From: Streptomyces mangrovisoli
GTDB lineage: Bacteria; Actinomycetota; Actinomycetes; Streptomycetales; Streptomycetaceae
DNA length: 64,000 nt
Assembly: GCF_000974985.2 (NCBI RefSeq)
Contig: NZ_LAVA02000067.1
Coordinates: 1-64,000, forward strand
Direction: 5' to 3'
The notes under the pieces were generated by a model. That model was not told the origin of the DNA. It made no database searches and saw nothing but the letters and a program-made list of their open reading frames with translations. Shown one piece after another: positions 45,464 through 54,632 of the stretch (position 1 is its first letter; each line of letters opens with the position of its first letter). Made by a program: the position numbers and the translations under genes.

Positions 45464-46251
45464 GACGAGCCTCCTCCCGCGGATCCGTCACGTGTGAACA
45501 CCCAGTCGCTGACCCGTCCGTCGGTGCACACGCCCGCCCGGTCGCAGCCCGCCCACACCAGATGCACCACCGCCCGGTCCGGGCCGCCGTCCCGGCGCGC
45601 GATCGCCGCCTGGATCCGCAGACGGCTGAACGCCGCAGTGACCGGATCACCACGGCCGGGAAAGAGCGTCGGCCAGGCGGCGCGGCCGACCCCGGTCGCG
45701 TCCGCACGGAGCACGAGGCGCCCCGCCGTAACCAGCCGCCGCTCGTCGACGGCGGGAAGATCGGCCGGCCAGGCCGCGTCGAGCGCGCGCTGGATCGCCC
45801 GGTCACCGGCCCTTCCCTCGCCGAACGGTGGCAACGCCGATGCCTGCGATACCCCCGGCCGGGCTGCGCCCGGACCGGCTGCCGTGGAGACGACTGGCGT
45901 GGAGGCCGCGGCCGTCGTGGCAAGACTGGAGGGCACGGGGGCGGGGACGGGCTCGGGGAGGTGCACACCGGCGGACGCCGTACCGGCACGGGCAGGCTCG
46001 GATGCCCCGGCGGGGGATGTGGCGTCGGTGGTCGGCTGTTCGCGCGGATGCGACGGGGCGAGCGCCAGTGCGCCGCAGACCGTGACGAGCACCGCGGCTG
46101 CCACCAGCCACCGCACGCGACGGTGGCGCACCGGACCTTGTACCGGGCGTGTCACCAGCGCCGGTACAGGGTCCGGTGCAGGAGCAGCTGCGGGAGGCTG
46201 CCGGTGCTGCGGGAGGGCGGGGGAGCGGCGGGTGTTCAGGCGTCGGCGCAT
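45436..46251 (-). CDS. single-pass membrane protein of the conjugation operon
   Basis: A 271-residue protein: basic cytosolic tail, one membrane helix (VRWLVAAAVLVTVCGALALA), Pro/Ala/Ser-rich linker and a C-terminal domain with paired Cys (WAGCDRAGVC). It likely lies outside the membrane as an accessory subunit. Its ATG shares a base with the preceding stop (TGATG). No named family. Confidence 0.65.
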   Translation of the reverse strand: MRRRLNTRRSPALPQHRQPPAAAPAPDPVPALVTRPVQGPVRHRRVRWLVAAAVLVTVCGALALAPSHPREQPTTDATSPAGASEPARAGTASAGVHLPEPVPAPVPSSLATTAAASTPVVSTAAGPGAARPGVSQASALPPFGEGRAGDRAIQRALDAAWPADLPAVDERRLVTAGRLVLRADATGVGRAAWPTLFPGRGDPVTAAFSRLRIQAAIARRDGGPDRAVVHLVWAGCDRAGVCTDGRVSDWVFTRDGSAGGGSSWTPRPARR

Positions 46252-46613
46252 CACGGCCTGCCCTGCCCGCGCCGGTGCCCGCTGCGGTTCGTTCGGCTGG
46301 TGGGGGAAGCCGTTCCGGCCGGTGGGGAGGGGCGGTGCAGGTGGGTGAGCCAGGCCGTCGCGGCCGTCACCGAGAGCACCAGCAGCGGTGCCACCCAGCC
46401 GGTCCACCCCCGTGCGCCGGCGGCCGGGGCCGGGTGCAGCAGGGTCACCGCGCGGGACAGCGCGGCCAGGACGGTGCCCACGATGAGGAAACGCAGCGCG
46501 TGGGCCCGGCGCGGGTGGGCGGGCCGGCCCCAGTGGGCCAGTACGAGCCCCCAGACGACGAGCGCGGCACCGGCCAGTCCTGACGCGGTGAGCAGAGCTG
46601 CAGGATCGAACAT
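46251..46613 (-). CDS. small three-helix membrane protein
   Basis: A 120-residue protein with three helices (GLAGAALVVWGLVLAHW, LRFLIVGTVLAALSRAV, WVAPLLVLSVTAATAWL) and a basic tail. AGAGGAAG precedes the ATG at 46613. In size and place it could be a channel accessory subunit, but there is no sequence signature. Confidence 0.65.
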   Translation of the reverse strand: MFDPAALLTASGLAGAALVVWGLVLAHWGRPAHPRRAHALRFLIVGTVLAALSRAVTLLHPAPAAGARGWTGWVAPLLVLSVTAATAWLTHLHRPSPPAGTASPTSRTNRSGHRRGQGRP

Positions 46614-46693
46614 CACGAAGCTTCCTCTCCGGGAGTGCGAAAGAAACGGGGAACGAGTCGAATCCGGTGTGGAACAGGGAAGTTGATGGCGGG

Positions 46694-47845
46694 TCACAGC
46701 AGGCGGGCCGCTCCGGCGTAGCCGGACATCGCGGCTACGGCGTCCAGGCGGACGACGGTGCCGGGCCGGGGCGCGTCGATCATCTGGCCGTTGCCGAGGT
46801 AGATGCCGACGTGGTGGATGGTCGGGTCCCGGCCGGGGGCGTAGGCGTAGAAGACCAGGTCACCCGGTTTGAGGGCGGCGGTGCCGAGGGATGCGGGGAT
46901 CCGCCGGCCGTAGGCGGCCTGTGCGGCGGCGTTGTGCGGCAGACGGATCCCGGCCTGCGCGTACGCGTAGAGGGTCAGGCCCGAGCAGTCGAAGCCCGTG
47001 ATGGTGGTGCCGCTGATGCCGCTGGGCGTGCAGCAGACGCCGGTGCTGGGCCCGTGGGCGGTGCCGCCGCCCCAGGAGTAGGGCACGCCGCGCTGGGAGA
47101 GCGCAGCCTGAAGGACGGTGCGCACCGTGCCCGTCACACCGGTCAGGTCGGGGTCTTTCGCGGCGGCCGTGTACTGCTCGATCCAGCCCAGCACGTCGTG
47201 CAGGTAGGCGGTGGAGTGGTTGTACTGCAGGATCGCGGCGTCCAGTTGGGAGGACCGGGCGAGGTTGCGGCCGCGGCCGCAGAGGTGGACGGCGGCGCCG
47301 ACGGCGGCATCGTCGGCGTTGTGGGGATCGGCGACGTGGTCGCCGTTGCCGTCCTTGCCGACCGCCTGCCAGGTCGCGGGCAGGAACTGGAAGGGGCCCA
47401 CCGCCCGTTCTCCGGTCGCGGTCCCGTCCCACCGGCCGTGGTCGGTGTCGGCGACCGGTGTGGTGTTGCCGCCGCTGCCCGAGCCGTCGAGCAGCACCCC
47501 GTAGATCTTCGGGCGGATGTCGCCGTTGGCGGAGATCGTGTGTCCGGTGGCGTGGTTGGATTCGACTTTGGCGATGCCGGCCAGGATCGGCCAGCGCAGC
47601 CCCCGGCAGCCGGGCACGTACCGGGTCACGTGTACGGCGGCGCTCTGGTAGGCGGTGAGCATGCGGGCGGGGATGTCCGCCACCGTGCCGGCGGTCCCGC
47701 CCGCATCCTGGCTCTTCAGCGCGGCCAGTGCGCCGAGGGCGCCGGTGAGCGGTGCCGCGCAGCACACGGCCGCCAGCAGCAGGACCATCACGACACAGCC
47801 CCACCGTGCCCGCCGCCCGCCCCGGGAGCGGGACGTCGCGGTCAT
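46694..47845 (-). CDS. VirB1-like cell-wall hydrolase (transglycosylase + NlpC/P60)
   Basis: A 383-residue exported enzyme that would open peptidoglycan for the transfer channel. An N-terminal membrane anchor (VVMVLLLAAVCCAAPLTGAL) is followed by a lytic transglycosylase-like domain with Glu in IAKVESN, GPFQFLPATWQ and ILQYNHS, then an NlpC/P60 endopeptidase domain with catalytic Cys in GFDCSGL (about 282) and His in HHVGIYLGNG (about 341). This two-domain form is typical for Gram-positive conjugation systems (TcpG/Tn916 Orf14-like). The ATG overlaps the VirB6-like stop by 4 nt. Confidence 0.9.
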   Translation of the reverse strand: MTATSRSRGGRRARWGCVVMVLLLAAVCCAAPLTGALGALAALKSQDAGGTAGTVADIPARMLTAYQSAAVHVTRYVPGCRGLRWPILAGIAKVESNHATGHTISANGDIRPKIYGVLLDGSGSGGNTTPVADTDHGRWDGTATGERAVGPFQFLPATWQAVGKDGNGDHVADPHNADDAAVGAAVHLCGRGRNLARSSQLDAAILQYNHSTAYLHDVLGWIEQYTAAAKDPDLTGVTGTVRTVLQAALSQRGVPYSWGGGTAHGPSTGVCCTPSGISGTTITGFDCSGLTLYAYAQAGIRLPHNAAAQAAYGRRIPASLGTAALKPGDLVFYAYAPGRDPTIHHVGIYLGNGQMIDAPRPGTVVRLDAVAAMSGYAGAARLL

Positions 47846-50628
47846 GAACCCTCACCGTCCTCGCCGCCGGTCATGTCTTCGCCGTTGGCGGCCGACTCCG
47901 GGCGGGGATGCGGTGGTGGCGCCAGGAGCCGGGCCAGCCGCTGGTCCGACGGCTGGGGCGGTCCACTGGGGGTGGTCCACCAGTGCGCTGCGGTAGCGCC
48001 CGGCCCGCGGCGCGCGGTACCGGACCCGCCGCCCTGTCCGCTCCCGCCGGTGGCCTGCCCGGTGGAGCCCCGGGTGGCGGCGGGCCCATCCGGCAGCCGC
48101 CCGCCACCGCTGCTGCCGCCGCGCGCACCTCCCCCGTCTGTGCGTCCGGTGGGGGCCGACCGGTCGGTGCCCGTCGGTGCGGTGCCGGGCGCGGCCGCCG
48201 TGGCGGGGCCGTTGCCGGTGAGGCGGCGGGTCGTGAAGGGGCCGGTGCCGCCGTGGTCGCCGGCGTCACGTGCCGCGCGCACGATGTGCCGCCCCGTGTC
48301 ACCCCAGGCGCGGCGGTCCTCGCGCACGGTGTTGGCCCACACCCGCACCTGCCGGCGCACGTCCTGGGTGAAGTGCGACTCTCCGGAGCGCAGGCGGCGG
48401 ACGTTCTCGGGCAGGCCCGCGGTGGTGGCGTACGCGGCGCGGCCGCCGCGGTTGAGGAGGCGGTAACCCCGGTAGCGCACCAGCCGGTTGTGCGCCCGGG
48501 TGGACAGCAGGGGGCGGTCGGCATTCTGGTCGTGGAGGATCTCGCCGGTCGTGCGGTCGATGATGCGGCCCTGATCGTCGCGGTAGCGGTCCGCCGGCCC
48601 CCGCCGGACGACCGGAGCACTCACCTGACCCGCCCGGCCGGCCGTTCCGCGCCCGCCTGCACCGGCGGCCACCGCGGCACCGTCGGTGCCGGTGGGCTTT
48701 TGCCACTTGGCGATCTGGTCGCGGTCGGGCCGCCGGCCCACCAGCAGGCTGTAGGCGCCGCGGGAGCCGAGGCTCACTCCGGCTCCGGCTGCGGCGGCAG
48801 CCGCCGTCAGGGGGGCCAGGCCGCGGCCTGCCTCCGCACCGGCTTCGGCCAGCAGGCGCCCGGTGTCCACCGGAACACCCGCCCCGTCGACGGCCGAGGC
48901 CAGCGCCCCCAGCAGGCGGTGGCGGGTGCCCAGCAGACCGAGGCGGCCCCCGCCTCCCAGCACCCGCCCCCCTCCAGCCGCGCTCAGCGCGCCACCCAGC
49001 AGGTGCGGGGAGTGCAGGGCGAGCGCGGCGCCGAAGTCGGAGGAGTCGCCGGGCAGATGGGTGCCGCCGACCTTGGCGTAGCGCATCCGCAGCGCCATGC
49101 GCCGGCTGAACGCGCTGATCGCGGTGAGCAGGCGGCGGTGCCCGGCCGCGCCGGCGACAGCGAGGGCGTCCAGCAGCAGGAGGCGTTCCACCTCGAGCTG
49201 GGGGCCGTGGGTGAGGGTGGCGTCCATGGCGATGCCGGCGAACGGCACGAACGCGCACACGCCGACCATCGTGGCCAGGGCGATGCCCCACAGCGACAGC
49301 CACTTCCACACCGACTGCCGGGCCGGTCCGGGCAGCATCCCTGTGACGAACGTGATGCCTCCGGCTGCGGCCGCGCCCGCGCACACGGCCTGCGTGGCCA
49401 GCAGCATCATCGCGCTGGAGAGGAACATCCCGCACAGGAACAGGGCGGCGACCAGCAATAGTCCGGCGCCGCCGAGCCGCCACCAGGTCGGCGTCTGCGC
49501 GTAGGCGGCACAGGCTTTGCCGACCGGGCCGGCCTTCTTCAGATCGGTGAGGAAGGCGTCGAACTCCCGGTCGTCGTCCGTGACGAGAGCGTTCTGCGCG
49601 TCCAGCAGCTCACCGCCGGGGGTGAGCGCGGGCAGACTGTCACTGCTCTTGCCCGGGGTGCCGTCGATGCCGCGTTCGCAGTACGTCTTCGCCGGGCCGA
49701 TGATCTTCTTGCAGGTGTCCTTCGCCTCCTGCGAAGCCCCCGCGGTGGCCGCCTTGTAGCCGCCGGTGACCCATTTCAGATGCAGCGCGTAGGCCGCACG
49801 GTCGGCGGTCTTCGCGGGGTCGAGGATGCGCCCGTACTCCAGCAGCATGTACGGCTTGACGACGAGCGCGTTGGTCAGGGCGTCCTGCAGTGGCCGGGCC
49901 ACCTGGGCGGCGGACACCGGCGCCGAGCCTTCCTCCTGGAGGCAGGTCAGTTCGGCGTTGCCGGACAGCGACGCGCAGGGGTCCGTGCTGGCGATCTTGC
50001 CGCCCCAGTCGTAGGAGGCGACGCTCTGCTGGGCGACCTGGCCCGCCATCTGCTGCGCCTGCCCCAGCGGGCCGTCCGCTCCGAGGAGGTAGTCGGGGCG
50101 TACGAACACCGACGCGGCCAGCGCGCCGATCAGCAGGGTCAGGACGATCTCGCCGAGGCCGCGGGCGAGGCGGCCGCGCACGATGAGGAACGCGGAGAAG
50201 ACGAACGCCCACGACAGCAGCAGCCCTTTCAGCCCGAGGGTGTCGACGGCGAGCCGCGTGTAGCTGTCGGCGGTCTTCTGCGCCGGGGTGATGAGCAGCT
50301 TGAGCAGTGGGAAGCGGAAGGCGACCTCGATCGCCCACCCGGCCAGGCCCACCAGCAGGCGGATCAGCGTGAACAGGCCGGACAGGGCGAAGGCCAGGGC
50401 CTGCGTCTTGAAGGCGACGATCGAACCGCCCGCGGAGGCGAGGTCGTAGCCGTCGAGGGGGACGCCCTCGCTGGAGGTGATGTCCAGCGGCGCGAGGAGA
50501 TCGCCGGTCCCGCTCGTGGCGCCGCTGCTGGTGGCGGCGTAGACGACCTGGCTGTTGACGACGACGAACACGGCCGCCGACAGCACGACGAAGCCGACCG
50601 CGCGCAGCCGGCCCGGTGCGCGGCGCAT
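47842..50628 (-). CDS. VirB6/TrbL-like channel protein
   Basis: A 928-residue multi-pass membrane protein. N-terminal signal-like helix (VGFVVLSAAVFVVVNSQVVYA), about seven further helices up to residue 510, a Cys-containing extracellular loop (DPCASLSG, LTCLQEEG, DTCKKIIG, TYCERG), and a 400-residue hydrophilic Gly/Arg/Thr-rich C-terminal tail. Such size and topology match VirB6/TrbL/TcpH-like inner-membrane channel subunits of T4SS. GGAGG precedes the ATG at 50628. The upstream open frame does not look coding. Confidence 0.78.
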   Translation of the reverse strand: MRRAPGRLRAVGFVVLSAAVFVVVNSQVVYAATSSGATSGTGDLLAPLDITSSEGVPLDGYDLASAGGSIVAFKTQALAFALSGLFTLIRLLVGLAGWAIEVAFRFPLLKLLITPAQKTADSYTRLAVDTLGLKGLLLSWAFVFSAFLIVRGRLARGLGEIVLTLLIGALAASVFVRPDYLLGADGPLGQAQQMAGQVAQQSVASYDWGGKIASTDPCASLSGNAELTCLQEEGSAPVSAAQVARPLQDALTNALVVKPYMLLEYGRILDPAKTADRAAYALHLKWVTGGYKAATAGASQEAKDTCKKIIGPAKTYCERGIDGTPGKSSDSLPALTPGGELLDAQNALVTDDDREFDAFLTDLKKAGPVGKACAAYAQTPTWWRLGGAGLLLVAALFLCGMFLSSAMMLLATQAVCAGAAAAGGITFVTGMLPGPARQSVWKWLSLWGIALATMVGVCAFVPFAGIAMDATLTHGPQLEVERLLLLDALAVAGAAGHRRLLTAISAFSRRMALRMRYAKVGGTHLPGDSSDFGAALALHSPHLLGGALSAAGGGRVLGGGGRLGLLGTRHRLLGALASAVDGAGVPVDTGRLLAEAGAEAGRGLAPLTAAAAAAGAGVSLGSRGAYSLLVGRRPDRDQIAKWQKPTGTDGAAVAAGAGGRGTAGRAGQVSAPVVRRGPADRYRDDQGRIIDRTTGEILHDQNADRPLLSTRAHNRLVRYRGYRLLNRGGRAAYATTAGLPENVRRLRSGESHFTQDVRRQVRVWANTVREDRRAWGDTGRHIVRAARDAGDHGGTGPFTTRRLTGNGPATAAAPGTAPTGTDRSAPTGRTDGGGARGGSSGGGRLPDGPAATRGSTGQATGGSGQGGGSGTARRGPGATAAHWWTTPSGPPQPSDQRLARLLAPPPHPRPESAANGEDMTGGEDGEGS

Positions 50629-51044
50629 CACGATCGCCTCCGCAGCACGCGCCGGCGCCGCCACCAGGTTGCCGCTGTCGTGGCTGCGGCGGCCGGCACG
50701 AGCAGGCGTGCCGCCGAACCCGCTGTTGTACCGGCACTCGGACCGGGGCGGGCATCGTTTCGCGGCCCTCGCGTCGCCGTGGCGGCTCCGCGACGGCAGT
50801 ACGTGCGGGCCGGGCCTGCGATCAGAGCACAGGGACCGTCCTCGGCGCGCTGAGTCAGCGACGCGCCGGCCGCCGCGGTGGCGGCGGTGCCGGAGTGCTG
50901 CGCACGGGGCCACCACGGTTCGGGCAGGCACGAGGCGAGCACGATGAGGAGTACGGCGCCGCCGACCGCCACCGCGAGCACCCACCGTCCTCGGGATGCG
51001 CGGGAGAGGGGTTCGCTGCGTGCCGCGCGAGGAGGGGCGCTCAT
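50628..51044 (-). CDS. small single-pass membrane protein
   Basis: A 138-residue protein with one helix (VLAVAVGGAVLLIVLASCL), a middle with Cys pairs (GPCALIAGPARTYC) similar to the loops of the VirB6-like neighbour, and a second C-terminal hydrophobic stretch followed by Arg-rich residues. It overlaps VirB4 by 4 nt and VirB6 by 1 nt, so it is a fixed part of the translated set. Confidence 0.7.
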   Translation of the reverse strand: MSAPPRAARSEPLSRASRGRWVLAVAVGGAVLLIVLASCLPEPWWPRAQHSGTAATAAAGASLTQRAEDGPCALIAGPARTYCRRGAATATRGPRNDARPGPSAGTTAGSAARLLVPAAAATTAATWWRRRRVLRRRS

Positions 51045-53755
51045 CGGATCTGCTCCTGTGAGGAGGGGAGGTCCGCCGTGGAGTGGGCCGGGTCTGTGCC
51101 GAGGCGCAGGCCGCCGGTGGTCTCGACCTTCGTGGCCCGGCGGCCGGGGGTGGTGGTGATGGCGTCGGCGATCCGCGCGATGCGGGGGATGACGACCTTG
51201 ACGCGGCCGGTGTTCTGCCGTGGGCAGGTCAGCAGGAACTCGCCCTCGCGGCCCGGCTGTCCGACGGGGGACAGGCCGCTGGTCACCAGCCGCAGCAGAC
51301 GGTCGTCGCCGGGGTCGAGGCCGATGAACTCCAGGCCGCGGCGGGCACGTTCGCGGTCCGTGGTGCGCGCCAGGGCCCGGTAGGCCATCAGGCCGCGGTC
51401 GGGGCCCAGTTCGTTCGCGTCGTGGGAGCCGGCCAGGAGTCCCGCGCCGTGCTTGCGGCCGTCGTGGAGGATCTCGTGGACCAGGGCGGTGCCCTCGGCC
51501 GAGGAGGTCAGCCAGTACAGCTCGTCCGCGACGACGGCGCAGAACCGTGTCGGGTCCTCGAACGCGGTCTGCCGGGCGATGGCCGCGATCAGGTAGAGCA
51601 CCGCCCGCCCGATCAGCGCCTCCAGCGGCTGCTGGTGCAGTACCTCCGGTGTGTCGAAGGCGGCCCGCGGGGGCAGGGTCAGGCCGGCCGTCGTGATCAC
51701 GATCAGGTCGGAGGCCGCGGAGGCGTCCAGCCGGACCGGGGCGAGCGCCGGATCGAACACCATCGCCGCCAGTGCGTTGCCGGCCACGACGCGGAGGAGC
51801 CCGGCCAGGGTCGCGGCCGCGTCCTGGCGCCGCCCGCTGCCGCGGGCGGCCATCTCCTGGAGCACCTGAAGGACACGGTGCATGGAGGGCTGCGGGCCGT
51901 CGGCGGCCTGTTCGACCGCGTGGTGCAGGACTTCGCCGTTGGTGCTCATCGGGGCGATGCCGAGCTGCAGGGTCAGGTAGGACAGGGCGTAGTGGCGCCC
52001 CGCCGGCCCGGGGAACAGGCGCAGCGGGTCGATGGAGACCCGGGCGCGGGCGGCGTCGATGATCTGGCAGCGCTCGCGGGTCGCGCTGCGGGCGAAGGCG
52101 GCCCACTCGCGCACGGGGGTGCGGTCGATGCAGACCGCGATCCCGCCGCGCGCCCACACTGCCTCGGCGACGAGTTTTTGCAGCACGCTCTTGCCCGCGC
52201 CGAGGTCGCCGACGACGCCCATCGAGGCGGAGGCGTCGTGCTTCGGCGCGTCCCCGATGTTGATCGTGACGGGGCGGGTGGTGCCGCTGTCGAGATCGAC
52301 CCCGAGGAACATCCCGTCCGGATCGCCCACCTCGCAGACGGTGAAGGCACCGGACATGGCCCAGTCCTCGGACAGCTGATGCTGCGTGAACTCCCGCACC
52401 AGCCCCGGCCGCAGGCTGCCGGGCAGGCCGAGCGTGAACAGGGCCTCCTGCAGTCCGGCCGGGCGCACCGCCCGGTAGTCCGCGCCGGACAGCAGCGCGG
52501 CGAGGGTGCGGGCGCGCGCGTCGCAGACGGCGGCGGTCGGACCCCACACGGTCAGCGCGGTCACCGACTGCACCTCCACCTCGACGGAGGTCCGTGACAG
52601 GCGGCCTTCCAGTTCGCCCAGGTCCCGGCCGGCCTCCGCAAGAGAGGCGGGCGTGCCCGTGGGGCGGGCGTCGTACTGGTCCACCTGGTCGACCAGTTCG
52701 TTGCGTTTGCGGCGTACCTGCTGGCGGGCCGTCTCGGCCGGCACCAGGGTGAGGTCGACCGTGTAGTCGACAGGAAACGTCAGGCTCTCCAGCTGGGCGA
52801 ACAGATCGGCGGCCTCCGCGCTCAGCGCGGGCGGGCACTCGGCCAGCGCCAGATGGGCCTGATAGCCGCACCCTGCCTCCGTCTCCACCTCCAGCCAGCG
52901 CCGCGCCAGGGGCGAGCCGCCCGCTGCACGCAGCCGTCGCGGCCGCCGCCGTGCCGGGTGCGCGGCGGAGCCGCTCGTCCCGGGGGCGTCGGCGCGTTCT
53001 GCGGCCTGGGAGAGGGTGCCGCCTTCCTGCAGACGGGCCTGGCCCAGGTCGGCGTAGCTGGGGGAGTACAGCACCCCGTCACGCAGCTGCCCGCCGTACA
53101 GAGCGCCGGACTCGGCCTCGGCGAGCAGCGGCTCCGCAAGACCCCGGTGCAGCGCGTGCTGGATCATCCACACGATCTCCGCCGGGCGTGCCGCACGCAC
53201 CGCGACCGAGCCCGCCAGCGCCGCCTCGACCCGCGCCGCCTGCTCCCGGTAGGCGGTCACCTCGCGCACCCCCACCGGCGCCGCACGCAGGCCGAGCGAG
53301 GGCGCGAACTGCGCCCACACCGCCGCCAGATGCGCACCGTGCAGACCAGGCGCATCCCTCAAAGGCACGGCCAGCCACAGGGTGCGCCGGTGCATCTCCT
53401 GCCCGCCCAGCAGATCCAGCACGGCCTCGACGCCCTCGGCCCACGGATGCGGGCCGGCACCGGGCGGCGCGTCGTCGGGGTCGACACCTTCGATCATGCG
53501 CAGCGCGACCTCACCCGGGTCGACCCGGGCGCAGAGGCCGAACAGGCGCGGCGCTCCGGACAGGGAGCGGACCAGGTGCGTGATCCTTGCCAGCTGCTCG
53601 TCACGGACCGCTGCCGCGGTGTAGGTGCCCTGGACCGTCTCCTCCCGTCCCTGCGCCTGCTGACCGGAGCCGGGGCGCAGACGGTAGAGCGCCCACACCC
53701 CGCCCTGCGTCGACCACAGCAGATGCCCGGCGATGTGCCGGATCGGCACCCTCAC
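51041..53755 (-). CDS. VirB4/TcpF-like conjugation ATPase
   Basis: A 904-residue AAA+-type ATPase that powers T4SS assembly and transfer. Walker A GVVGDLGAGKS (about 515-523), Walker B VVADELYWL (about 740), then HDGRKHGAGLLAGSH and RTTDRERARRGLEFIG typical of VirB4/TraC. The N-terminal half carries the CagE/TrbE-like domain and a positively charged, low-complexity insert (about 255-285). It overlaps small genes on both sides by 4 nt. Confidence 0.88.
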   Translation of the reverse strand: MRVPIRHIAGHLLWSTQGGVWALYRLRPGSGQQAQGREETVQGTYTAAAVRDEQLARITHLVRSLSGAPRLFGLCARVDPGEVALRMIEGVDPDDAPPGAGPHPWAEGVEAVLDLLGGQEMHRRTLWLAVPLRDAPGLHGAHLAAVWAQFAPSLGLRAAPVGVREVTAYREQAARVEAALAGSVAVRAARPAEIVWMIQHALHRGLAEPLLAEAESGALYGGQLRDGVLYSPSYADLGQARLQEGGTLSQAAERADAPGTSGSAAHPARRRPRRLRAAGGSPLARRWLEVETEAGCGYQAHLALAECPPALSAEAADLFAQLESLTFPVDYTVDLTLVPAETARQQVRRKRNELVDQVDQYDARPTGTPASLAEAGRDLGELEGRLSRTSVEVEVQSVTALTVWGPTAAVCDARARTLAALLSGADYRAVRPAGLQEALFTLGLPGSLRPGLVREFTQHQLSEDWAMSGAFTVCEVGDPDGMFLGVDLDSGTTRPVTINIGDAPKHDASASMGVVGDLGAGKSVLQKLVAEAVWARGGIAVCIDRTPVREWAAFARSATRERCQIIDAARARVSIDPLRLFPGPAGRHYALSYLTLQLGIAPMSTNGEVLHHAVEQAADGPQPSMHRVLQVLQEMAARGSGRRQDAAATLAGLLRVVAGNALAAMVFDPALAPVRLDASAASDLIVITTAGLTLPPRAAFDTPEVLHQQPLEALIGRAVLYLIAAIARQTAFEDPTRFCAVVADELYWLTSSAEGTALVHEILHDGRKHGAGLLAGSHDANELGPDRGLMAYRALARTTDRERARRGLEFIGLDPGDDRLLRLVTSGLSPVGQPGREGEFLLTCPRQNTGRVKVVIPRIARIADAITTTPGRRATKVETTGGLRLGTDPAHSTADLPSSQEQIR

Positions 53756-54288
53756 CGCACACCCCCTTCGGGCCCTTCGCGCTCGGCGAGCAGGAGGAGC
53801 CGCTGGACGCCCGACACCGCGCCGACCGGGCTGCGCGCAGCGCAGCGGACCGGCTCGGGGCGGGAGTCGTGCCGGGGGGCCGAGGCCCCGGCGCCGGAAG
53901 CGGATGGTGAACTCTCAACGGTGAAGCCGCCCAGCAGCGTGCGGGGCGTCCTCGGGCGGGCCGTTGTGCCGCCGATACGGCCACCGCGCGGTTGCGCGGC
54001 CAGCAGTGCCCAGCCCAGCGCCGCCGACAACGGGGCACGGCCGCCGATCCTTGGGCGGCGTACCGCCCAGATCGCCACACCCCACACGATCACCGGCACG
54101 GGCCCCAGCCACGACCACCAGGCGATCGTCTTGACGAGGAGATAGCCGCCGACGACTGCCACCGCGATCTGCGCGGGCGTGTAGGGCCCCAGCGGCACGC
54201 GCCAGTCGCCCATCTTGCCCAGCACCCACGGATGACGCCGGGCCGCGGTGTAGTACCGGGCCACCTGCTGCCCGCCGGCCGCGCTCAC
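53752..54288 (-). CDS. TcpE/VirB3-like membrane protein
   Basis: A 178-residue protein with two adjacent membrane helices (AQIAVAVVGGYLLVKTIAWW, VPVIVWGVAIWAVRR) and soluble tails, the pattern of TcpE/PrgI-like VirB3 homologues that lie just upstream of VirB4. Four-base overlaps on both sides support a structural role. The C-terminal tail is Ala/Ser/Pro-rich and poorly conserved in appearance. Confidence 0.7.
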   Translation of the reverse strand: MSAAGGQQVARYYTAARRHPWVLGKMGDWRVPLGPYTPAQIAVAVVGGYLLVKTIAWWSWLGPVPVIVWGVAIWAVRRPRIGGRAPLSAALGWALLAAQPRGGRIGGTTARPRTPRTLLGGFTVESSPSASGAGASAPRHDSRPEPVRCAARSPVGAVSGVQRLLLLAEREGPEGGVR

Positions 54289-54632
54289 AGCTCACCCTCC
54301 GCGCGGGCAACAGACGTTGACAGTGGCGGCACGGAAACGGCGTACGGCCGGCTGCCGGGGGTGGTGGGGGCGGACTTCGCGGGGTGTTGGACCTCGTCGC
54401 TGAACATGTCCGCCAGCTGCTCGCGGGAGTTGTACAGGCCCAGCGCGATGACGAGCAGGATCAGCGCGCCGATGCCGGCCTTGACGCTGAATTTCTGGAT
54501 CATGCCGACGACCACCAGGACGACCAGGCCCGCCTGCAGTCCGGTGTCGCCCCAGTGCTGGAACATCGCGATCCAGGAGTTGCCCAGATCGTCCAACTGT
54601 CCCGCCAGCAGCACTTCGTGGACCGCGCTCAT
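54285..54632 (-). CDS. small two-helix membrane protein (VirB2-like position)
   Basis: A 115-residue protein with an amphipathic start, two hydrophobic segments (AGLVVLVVVGMIQKF, IGALILLVIALGLYN) and a hydrophilic tail. It is in the position of VirB2/TcpD-like subunits between TcpC and TcpE. No pilin signature is certain. Confidence 0.65.
   Translation of the reverse strand: MSAVHEVLLAGQLDDLGNSWIAMFQHWGDTGLQAGLVVLVVVGMIQKFSVKAGIGALILLVIALGLYNSREQLADMFSDEVQHPAKSAPTTPGSRPYAVSVPPLSTSVARAEGEL

Noticed and set aside
41679..45989. 1436-codon minus-strand frame through the coupling ATPase region
   Set aside because: Upper part has shadow-frame composition; only the replication-relaxation part from 42839 on has family motifs.
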